A DNA stretch of 5,359 nt from assembly GCA_902488785.1 (NCBI GenBank), contig CABTXJ010000055.1, positions 1-5,359 of the forward strand, given 5' to 3'. The notes beneath the pieces were generated by a model. The model did no database searches, was not told where the DNA came from, and was given only the letters and a program-made list of their open reading frames with translations. The DNA is from an uncultured Eubacteriales bacterium (lineage in GTDB: Bacteria; Bacillota; Clostridia; TANB77; CAG-508). Below are positions 1 through 5,359 of this stretch, in pieces. The position numbers and the translations under genes are program-made. Each line of letters starts with the position of its first letter. Position 1 is the first letter of the stretch.

Positions 1-3000
1 CTTTCTTTTCTTTCTTCTTCTTCAAGCTTTCTTTTTATTTCTTCTTCTAATAGTCTTGCTTCTCTTTCTTCTTTTTCCTTTTGAGCCTTTAGCTCTTTTA
101 ATTTCTCTTCTGCAAGCTTTTTAGCTTCTTCTTCTATCTTACGTTTTATTTCTGCTTTTTCAAGCTCTATTTTTGCTTTTTCTAATTCTTCTTTTTCTGC
201 TTTGACTTTTTCAAGTTCTTTTGCTTGTCTTCTTTGAGCTATTTTTTCTATTCTCTCTTTTTCAAGGTTCTTTTTTCTAATCTCATTTTCTATTTCTCTT
301 TCAGATATTTCCTTAGTATATTTCTTAAGAGAATTACGCATCATTTCCAAGTTTTCTTTCATCTTAATTAGTTCTTGCTTTTTAGCTTCTTCTTCTTCAA
401 TTTGTTTTATTTTTGCTTCTTTTTCTGCAATCCTCTTATTTCTTTCTGTTTCTTCTAACTTATCATATGTTTCTTTTTCTATAACTATACTAGAATTTCC
501 TAATATATTTTCTTCATCTTGCATGCTTCCACCTGAAAGATATTGCATATCATTTTCTTCATCATCTTCATCATTTATATAATTTACATTATTTTGATAA
601 TTCTCATAGTTTTGTTCTTGCTCTTGTTTTTCCTTTTGTCTTTGCCTTTTTTCTCTTTCTTTAAGTTCTTTTTCTATTCTCTTTTCTATAGCTTCTATAT
701 CATATCCTTTTTCATCTTCTTCAATATCATTTTCTTTTTTTGTTTCTAACTCTACTTTTTTGTCTTCCAATCCTACAATACCACTTAAATTAACTTTTTC
801 GTTTTTCTTTACTTTTCCTTCATCATTATTATCAAAATATATTTCATATAATTCATCTTCTATTTGCTTATCTATATTATTTTCATCTCTATCTACTACA
901 TTATTTACATTATTTTCAACATTTACTTCACTATTTTCATTTTTTATACTATTTACACTACTCATATCTTTTTCTTCTTTTTCTTTTTTTTCTTCTTCTA
1001 CATTTATTTTTATTTTTGTTAAATCATCATTTTGCATATATTCTTTACTTATTTCTTTTTCACCTCTTATTATACTCTTACATATAATTTCAGCTTCATC
1101 TTCTTGCATCTTCTTATTTCCTAATACTGCAAGTGATTCTATATATATATAGTCTTTCTTATCTAGCTCTTCTACATCCTTTATATCTTTAATATGTGCT
1201 ACTAATTTTTCAAGGTTCTTCCTTATTTTAATCATACTATATGAGTAATTACATTTTGTATATTCTAAATTCTTTGTTACTATTCCAAGTGATATTATTT
1301 CTTTTAATATCTCTTCATATAGTCTTTTTTCATCATAGCTTAAGTTTTCTCCAATTGTACTTAAGTCAGTGTAATCATTTTCTTTTTCATTTTCATATTC
1401 GTTTAATAATATCTCAGAATAATTACTATCTATCATTTCTTCTGCATAGTATCTTTGTGGTAATTTGTCTTCTAAATTACCTTGTATATCATAGTTTTCT
1501 GAAAATTTTGCATTAGATAATTTAAAACTTTGAGCAGTTGGTTCAATTCCTTTTTGCTTTAAATATATTATCCTAGATTCTATCATTTCAGGGTTTAGCC
1601 CAAGTATTGATATATTATTTAACATTGCATCTAACATTCCATTTTCAACTAATATATCTAGGTTTTCATATATATTTTTGTATGGTTTAACAAATAATGA
1701 CATTGAGCTTTTTAGTTCTTCTAAAAGTCCAACTTCATACATAAAATTATATATTGAAATGATATTTTCTATCTTACCTTTTGAGTATATAACAGATGGT
1801 ATTTCAACTTCTGGGTTATTTAGCAAATTCTTTTCTTTAAAGAATTCATTAATCTTTTTTATCTCTTCTGGATCACCTTCTGTAATTACTGTTAAGTTCT
1901 TTTCAATATCTGTATTTTTAATATCATTATCATTTGCTATTTTAGCTAACATTTCTGCTACATTTTCTGCTTCACCTTTAATAAGTAAATTTGGGTTATT
2001 TAATATATCCTTATCTAATCCTCTTTTTAAAATTTCTGTTACTACTTTTTCTATATTTTCACTATCACCTTCTAGATAAAGAATTGCACTATCTTCTACT
2101 AACTTTTTAGGTAGGTCATATTCTTCAATTGTTTCATGTATTGCTATAATATTATCTGGATCTTCTAATAATAGTATCTCAGGGTTTGAAACATAGTATG
2201 CTCCATCTTTAATTTCTTCTAAGCTTTCTACTACTTTTAATAGATTTTCTGGATCTGCATCGCTTAGTATCTTAGGATTAATTTTAAATATGTTCTTATC
2301 TAATTTTCCCTTTTCTACAAGCTCTATATACTCCCTTACATCTGATATATTAGATTCTACTATTGCTTTAGTATCTCTAGATGCTATTCCTGCAAATAAT
2401 TCATCATATTCACTCATTAGTTTTAGTTTAGCAATTAGTTTGTTTAAAGTAATAGTATCATATGTTAGTACTTCTGGTACTTCTGCTATTTTTTCTTTTG
2501 GTATGCCGCTATCTTTTATTTTAGATATTATCTCTTCTATTTCTTTTGTTTCATTTGTGTATACTATTTCAGGCACTTCTACTATTACTCTTCTTGGCAC
2601 CTTGTTTCGCTCTAACATGTTAATTATTGCCTGCACTCTAACTCTTGTTGTTTGTGCAAGTATCTCAGGATTTTTCTTTAATATATTAATTCCTAACTTT
2701 TCACTTTTATCATCATATAGTTTAATTAAATCTTCTACTATGTCTGCATCATTATAGTATAGTACAGATGGATCTTTTTTAAGTACTATATTTTTAAGTT
2801 TTGTTTTTTCTAAAACATCTAGTATCCTATCTATTTCTTCTGCAGTTCCATATGCTAATACATTTGCAAATTTAACATATTCTTTTTTAGATATATTATG
2901 TTTTTCTAAAACTTCAGCTATTTTTTCCATTTCATCATCTTTTCCTATTGCAATTATTTCAGGAAATTCTTTTAATACATCTAAATTAATATTTAGTTTT

Positions 3001-3299
3001 TCAAGTGTATTTTTAACCTTAGAAATTCTTGAAGCATTTGTTTTTTCAATAACAAATGGATTTTTTTCTAATATACATGTATCTAGTTTTTCTTCTTCAA
3101 ATGCGTCAATAATATTAGATACTTTGCTTGCTTTAACATTTAATATCTCTGGGTATATATTAAACATTGAAGCACTTAGTTTCCTATCTCTTACTATATC
3201 AATTACTTCTAAAGCATTTTCTTTATTTTCTAATTCAATATCATTTTTAATTATTATTTTATCTAATAATTTTTCATTTTGTTTTGGATTATTTGCCAT
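1..3299 (-). CDS. Large repeat-solenoid/coiled-coil protein, 3' end beyond window
   Basis: I do not recognise a named family for this protein. The minus-strand frame is open from ATG 3299 to the left edge (1099 codons, no stop), so the C-terminus is missing. The start is supported by AAGGAG five bases upstream and by its position 9 nt after the previous stop. Residues 1-40 are charged, with no signal peptide, and I see no membrane segment anywhere, so it is probably cytoplasmic. Residues about 40-575 hold some 17 degenerate repeats of about 32 aa marked by xPxIL motifs. Residues about 650-750 look globular and helical. Residues about 765-935 are an Asn/Asp/Glu/Lys-rich linker, probably disordered. 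Residues about 940-1099 are an almost uninterrupted Glu/Lys/Ala/Leu helix. The repeats resemble mTERF units (inference), and a scaffold or nucleic-acid-associated role is possible but unproven. It is probably cotranscribed with obg and the LexA-like gene. The reading frame is certain; the function is not. Confidence 0.9.
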   Translation of the reverse strand, partial: MANNPKQNEKLLDKIIIKNDIELENKENALEVIDIVRDRKLSASMFNIYPEILNVKASKVSNIIDAFEEEKLDTCILEKNPFVIEKTNASRISKVKNTLEKLNINLDVLKEFPEIIAIGKDDEMEKIAEVLEKHNISKKEYVKFANVLAYGTAEEIDRILDVLEKTKLKNIVLKKDPSVLYYNDADIVEDLIKLYDDKSEKLGINILKKNPEILAQTTRVRVQAIINMLERNKVPRRVIVEVPEIVYTNETKEIEEIISKIKDSGIPKEKIAEVPEVLTYDTITLNKLIAKLKLMSEYDELFAGIASRDTKAIVESNISDVREYIELVEKGKLDKNIFKINPKILSDADPENLLKVVESLEEIKDGAYYVSNPEILLLEDPDNIIAIHETIEEYDLPKKLVEDSAILYLEGDSENIEKVVTEILKRGLDKDILNNPNLLIKGEAENVAEMLAKIANDNDIKNTDIEKNLTVITEGDPEEIKKINEFFKEKNLLNNPEVEIPSVIYSKGKIENIISIYNFMYEVGLLEELKSSMSLFVKPYKNIYENLDILVENGMLDAMLNNISILGLNPEMIESRIIYLKQKGIEPTAQSFKLSNAKFSENYDIQGNLEDKLPQRYYAEEMIDSNYSEILLNEYENEKENDYTDLSTIGENLSYDEKRLYEEILKEIISLGIVTKNLEYTKCNYSYSMIKIRKNLEKLVAHIKDIKDVEELDKKDYIYIESLAVLGNKKMQEDEAEIICKSIIRGEKEISKEYMQNDDLTKIKINVEEEKKEKEEKDMSSVNSIKNENSEVNVENNVNNVVDRDENNIDKQIEDELYEIYFDNNDEGKVKKNEKVNLSGIVGLEDKKVELETKKENDIEEDEKGYDIEAIEKRIEKELKEREKRQRQKEKQEQEQNYENYQNNVNYINDEDDEENDMQYLSGGSMQDEENILGNSSIVIEKETYDKLEETERNKRIAEKEAKIKQIEEEEAKKQELIKMKENLEMMRNSLKKYTKEISEREIENEIRKKNLEKERIEKIAQRRQAKELEKVKAEKEELEKAKIELEKAEIKRKIEEEAKKLAEEKLKELKAQKEKEEREARLLEEEIKRKLEEEERKE
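3..479 (-). other. Coiled-coil or single-alpha-helix segment of the large protein
   Basis: This segment encodes residues about 941-1099, which are almost entirely Glu, Lys, Arg, Ala, Leu, Ile and Gln. There is no Pro or Gly, and the segment continues past the window edge. Stretches such as EELEKAKIELEKAEIKRK have hydrophobic residues at 3-4 residue spacing, which fits a coiled coil. Others (EEEERKE, KEKEEREAR) are so charged that a stable single alpha-helix is equally possible. The composition makes the DNA strongly pyrimidine-rich on the plus strand, with many TTC/TTT triplets. Confidence 0.75.
1575..3182 (-). repeat. Protein-level tandem repeats of ~32 aa, mTERF-like
   Basis: This segment encodes residues about 40-575 of the large protein. 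Motifs recur at residue P50 (YPEIL), P81 (NPFVI), P113 (FPEII), A145 (FANVL), P177 (DPSVL), P211 (NPEIL), P243 (VPEIV), P275 (VPEVL), one unclear unit near 303-308, P342 (NPKIL), P373 (NPEIL), S404 (DSAIL), P436 (NPNLL), L469 (NLTVI), P501 (IPSVI), M533 (SMSLF) and I563 (NISIL). Spacing is 30-34 residues, and most units are 31-33. Between motifs the pattern is an acidic turn, a helix with Ile/Leu every 3-4 residues, a Gly/Asn/Asp turn, then a second short helix leading to the next Pro. The repeats are diverged at DNA level, so this is an old protein repeat and not a recent DNA duplication. TPR fits poorly because its Gly8/Tyr11/Ala20 pattern is absent. Confidence 0.8.
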
Positions 3300-3304
3300 C
3301 TCTA

Positions 3305-3310
3305 CTCCTT
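3305..3310 (-). promoter_or_regulatory. Ribosome binding site of the large repeat-protein gene
   Basis: On the minus strand AAGGAG lies five bases before ATG 3299. It overlaps the TAA stop of the LexA-like gene (3309-3311), so the two genes are translationally adjacent. This site fixes the start of the large frame. Confidence 0.85.
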
Positions 3311-3986
3311 AAAAGGTTATTTCTGTATATGATCCTACTATCTTTCCTACTATATTTTCTTTTTCTTCTTTTTCTAAGTTCCTATCATATTTCATTACAT
3401 CTAGCCTATTTGTTCTTGTATTATAATATGCTACATAATCCATATGTATGTATTTAGCTTTAGTATCAAATACTATAGTTGATGAAAATAGCATTCCATC
3501 TTTTTTATATCTTCCATGTGGGCATCTAAATGCATACATAAAGGTTTGTTTTCCTGTTTCAATAGGTACAGATATATATTCCTTATAGTTCTCTTTTGAT
3601 AATACATCTTTTGAATTGTTTAATCTACCTATGTATGGAATTTTTGCATTTTTGTATGAATTAATACCATCATCTTCTAAAAATGGATCTTTTAGTTCTG
3701 ATATTGGCTTATCTGTTACTATTTCATAATTAGTTTGTTTCAAATTACTTTTCACTTTGTATTTTCTAATATATCCATGATGTTCTAGCTGTTTTATATC
3801 TTTAAATACTGTGCCTTTGGATCTTGTTCCTACAGCTTTTGCAAGCTCACTATATGAAGGTGTTTTGCCATAGTTTTGTTTTGCATATTCTACTATATAG
3901 CTAAACATCTTCTTTTGCCTCTTATTTAATTCTTTTTCATAAAGCCTGTAATATTCATGCTTGCTTTCATAATCTTTTTTACTCAT
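3309..3986 (-). CDS. LexA-like (S24-fold) regulator, probably not self-cleaving
   Basis: This 225-aa protein has the LexA layout. Residues 22-77 form a LexA-type winged helix: KRQKKMFSYI, then PSYSELAKAVGTRSKGTV, then LEHHGYIRKYK. A linker follows, and residues 116-225 match the LexA C-terminal fold. IPYIGRL (116-122), KEYISVP (135-141) and IVGKIVGSYTE (212-222) correspond to conserved LexA segments. K199 (DVMKY) falls where the catalytic Lys of 'TVKR' lies. The Ala-Gly cleavage dipeptide is replaced by about N124-S125, and the GDSM serine region reads RCPHGRYKKDG, with no serine. Expected role: DNA-binding repressor insensitive to RecA-stimulated autocleavage (inference). ATG 3986 overlaps the end of obg by 8 nt, with a weak GAG at -7 to -5, so coupling is likely. 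A TTG three codons upstream (3995) is a less likely start. Canonical LexA of an unusual lineage is the main alternative. Confidence 0.85.
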   Translation of the reverse strand: MSKKDYESKHEYYRLYEKELNKRQKKMFSYIVEYAKQNYGKTPSYSELAKAVGTRSKGTVFKDIKQLEHHGYIRKYKVKSNLKQTNYEIVTDKPISELKDPFLEDDGINSYKNAKIPYIGRLNNSKDVLSKENYKEYISVPIETGKQTFMYAFRCPHGRYKKDGMLFSSTIVFDTKAKYIHMDYVAYYNTRTNRLDVMKYDRNLEKEEKENIVGKIVGSYTEITF

Positions 3987-5253
3987 ACCACTCAAAATAC
4001 CAATCTAATATATTTACTGTATCGCCTTCTTGTATTCCCATTTCTTTTAGTTTCTTTTCTATACCCATATCAATTAATTGTTTATGGAAATAGTGCATAG
4101 ATTCTCTGTCTGTTACGTTTACTCTATTTAATAATTTTTCTACTGCTTTTCCTTCAATATTATATATCTTTTCTTTTCTTTCTGTAGTTACATATATATT
4201 GTAGTCTAAACTATCATCACTACTTTCTAGTTTAAATACTTTTTCTATTTTTATTTCTTCTTTTGGTATATTTTGAAGTTCTTCTGCTAAATAGTTAATA
4301 ACTTCTCTTACGCCTTTTCCTGTAACTGATGATATTTCAAATGCAATAATTCCTTCTTTTTCTGCTTCTTTTTTTAGCTTTTCTATGTTTTCAGTATTTC
4401 CTGCATCTATTTTTGTAATACACATTATTTGTTTTTTTGATCCTGTTTTTTTGCTAAACTTTTTAACTTCTTCATTTAATATCTTAAATCTTTCAACTGG
4501 ATCTCCTTCTAATCCTGTTGAGTCTACTAAGTGTAATAATATCCTACATCTTTCAACATGTTTTAAGAATTTAAGTCCTAGGCCTACACCTTCAGATGCA
4601 CCTTCTATTATTCCTGGTATATCTGCTATTACAAATTGCCTATTATAGTCGTCTGTTGCAACTCCTAAGTTTGGTGTAATTGTAGTAAATGGATAGTCTG
4701 CAATTTTTGGTCTTGCTTTAGTTACAGTAGATAAAAATGTTGATTTTCCTGCATTAGGAAATCCAAGTAGCCCTACATCTGCAATCATTCTAAGTTCTAA
4801 TATAACAGTTATTTCTTCCTTTTTTTCTCCACCTATAGCAAAATTAGGTGCCTGTCTTATAGAATTCTTGAAATGTACATTTCCAAGACCTCCTTTGCCA
4901 CCTTTTAGTATTAAGTATTTCTTATCTTCTTCAATTATATCTTGTATAACATGGCCTTCTTCATCTAATATTACAGTTCCTTGTGGCACTCTAACTATTA
5001 AATCATCACCACTTTTACCTGTCATATTACTTCCTTGACCATTTCTACCATCTTCTGCTTCATATAGTCTGTTATATCTAAAGTTCCCTAAAGTGTTTTG
5101 GTGGTTGTCTACCATAAAGTATACATCTCCACCTCTTCCACCATCTCCACCATCTGGGCCACCATCTGGTACGAATTTTGCTCTTCTAAAACTTCTTGAA
5201 CCGTCTCCACCTGATCCAGCTCTTAGTCTTATTTTAATATAGTCTACAAACAT
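3979..5253 (-). CDS. obg: GTPase Obg/CgtA, ribosome assembly factor
   Basis: Obg is an essential, slow GTP-hydrolysing protein that acts on the large ribosomal subunit in the cytoplasm and is linked to stringent and stress responses (family knowledge). This 424-aa copy is complete. The glycine-rich N-terminal Obg fold spans residues 1-157 (GGPDGGDGGRGGDV, 31-44). The G domain has G1 GFPNAGKST (164-172), switch I PFTTITPNLG (188-197), G3 DIPG followed by IIEGAS (211-220), G4 TKID (280-283) and G5 SSVTGKG (308-314). The C-terminal OCT domain covers about 350-420 (YNIEGKAVEKLLNRVN, MHYFHKQL, GIQEGDTVNI). The length is normal for Firmicutes. One oddity is Thr in place of the usual Asn in the G4 NKxD motif. 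The start is ATG 5253, with AGGAAG at -10 to -5. The gene ends inside the start of the LexA-like gene. Its usual partners rplU and rpmA do not lie in the 106 bases visible upstream. Confidence 0.98.
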   Translation of the reverse strand: MFVDYIKIRLRAGSGGDGSRSFRRAKFVPDGGPDGGDGGRGGDVYFMVDNHQNTLGNFRYNRLYEAEDGRNGQGSNMTGKSGDDLIVRVPQGTVILDEEGHVIQDIIEEDKKYLILKGGKGGLGNVHFKNSIRQAPNFAIGGEKKEEITVILELRMIADVGLLGFPNAGKSTFLSTVTKARPKIADYPFTTITPNLGVATDDYNRQFVIADIPGIIEGASEGVGLGLKFLKHVERCRILLHLVDSTGLEGDPVERFKILNEEVKKFSKKTGSKKQIMCITKIDAGNTENIEKLKKEAEKEGIIAFEISSVTGKGVREVINYLAEELQNIPKEEIKIEKVFKLESSDDSLDYNIYVTTERKEKIYNIEGKAVEKLLNRVNVTDRESMHYFHKQLIDMGIEKKLKEMGIQEGDTVNILDWYFEWYE

Positions 5254-5257
5254 CTAT

Positions 5258-5263
5258 CTTCCT
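5258..5263 (-). promoter_or_regulatory. Ribosome binding site of obg
   Basis: On the minus strand AGGAAG lies at -10 to -5 from ATG 5253. This is a near-consensus Shine-Dalgarno sequence at normal spacing, and it agrees with the conserved N-terminus MFVDYIKI of Obg proteins. Confidence 0.75.
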
Positions 5264-5284
5264 ATTATCTCCATTCTTTCTTTA

Positions 5285-5312
5285 ATTATATTGTATTTTC
5301 TTTTTAAGTATT
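5285..5312 (-). promoter_or_regulatory. Candidate sigma-A promoter for the obg operon
   Basis: On the minus strand a perfect TATAAT (5285-5290) lies 31 bases before the obg start. Seventeen bases further upstream is GAATAC (5308-5313 region), a poor match to TTGACA, and there is no TG extension. Transcription would start near 5277, giving a leader of roughly 24 nt. In DNA this AT-rich a TATAAT can arise by chance, so the call is tentative. If it is wrong, the operon starts beyond the right edge. Confidence 0.35.
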
Positions 5313-5359
5313 CTTCTACCTGAAAATATATCTAATATACAAGAATATATTAAATTCGC

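Noticed and set aside
1..480. Long pyrimidine-rich tract with TTC repeats, as possible triplex DNA or a microsatellite
   Set aside because: It is fully explained by Glu (GAA) and Lys (AAA) codons of the charged helix read on the minus strand. The order is irregular and not an exact tandem repeat.
1575..3182. Recent DNA tandem duplication or CRISPR-like array
   Set aside because: The periodicity exists only at protein level. The nucleotide units differ throughout and there are no identical repeats with spacers.
3..3299. Possible frameshift or reassigned stop codon in the very long frame
   Set aside because: I read the frame codon by codon from 3299 to 3. It has no internal stop and keeps consistent codon use and repeat phase.
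543..3312. Several plus-strand open frames of 60-155 codons (for example at 543-749, 760-1152, 1678-2079, 2290-2757)
   Set aside because: They lie antisense to the large minus-strand gene and consist of Phe/Ser/Leu/Ile-rich shadow translations of GAA/AAA/ATA codons, with no ribosome binding sites or recognisable domains.
3987..3995. TTG at 3995 as start of the LexA-like gene (228 aa)
   Set aside because: The sequence upstream of it lacks a Shine-Dalgarno match, and an ATG three codons downstream forms a typical stop/start overlap with obg.
4385..4648. Plus-strand frame of 87 codons inside obg
   Set aside because: It is antisense to the conserved G domain of obg, so it is a shadow frame.

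Overview
The window is a very AT-rich stretch (by eye about 25-30% G+C) whose genes all lie on the minus strand and read from the right edge to the left. The standard bacterial code fits: TGG encodes Trp, both complete genes end in TAA, and no in-frame TGA was found. Codon choice is strongly AT-biased (GAA, AAA, ATA, AGA). Together with a clostridial-type Obg, this suggests a low-G+C Firmicutes-like bacterium, perhaps a gut Clostridia lineage. That assignment is inference; the sequence does not fix the species.

Layout, in transcription order: (1) 5254-5359 holds no confident gene. It carries a candidate promoter, two AT-rich imperfect palindromes and the Shine-Dalgarno sequence for obg. (2) 3979-5253 encodes a full-length Obg/CgtA ribosome-assembly GTPase of 424 aa with all three domains. 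(3) 3309-3986 overlaps the end of obg by 8 nt and encodes a 225-aa LexA-fold protein. It has a LexA-type winged helix and a recognisable S24 C-terminal fold, but the usual cleavage dipeptide and the serine nucleophile appear to be missing. (4) Nine bases later, a very large reading frame runs from 3299 off the left edge (1099 codons visible, no stop). It starts with about 17 degenerate repeats of roughly 32 residues, each marked by an 'xPxIL' motif that resembles mTERF repeats. A globular segment, an Asn/Asp/Glu-rich linker and a long Glu/Lys-rich helical or coiled-coil tail follow.

The overlap, the 9-nt gap and the absence of terminators indicate one transcript: obg - lexA-like - solenoid/coiled-coil gene. 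Obg is a housekeeping factor. The other two have no evident enzymatic role: one is probably a DNA-binding regulator that does not cleave itself, the other a cytoplasmic scaffold-like protein. The most interesting item is the repeat protein, because mTERF-type repeats are classically described from eukaryotic organelle proteins. Whether it is a true homologue needs a profile or structure search.
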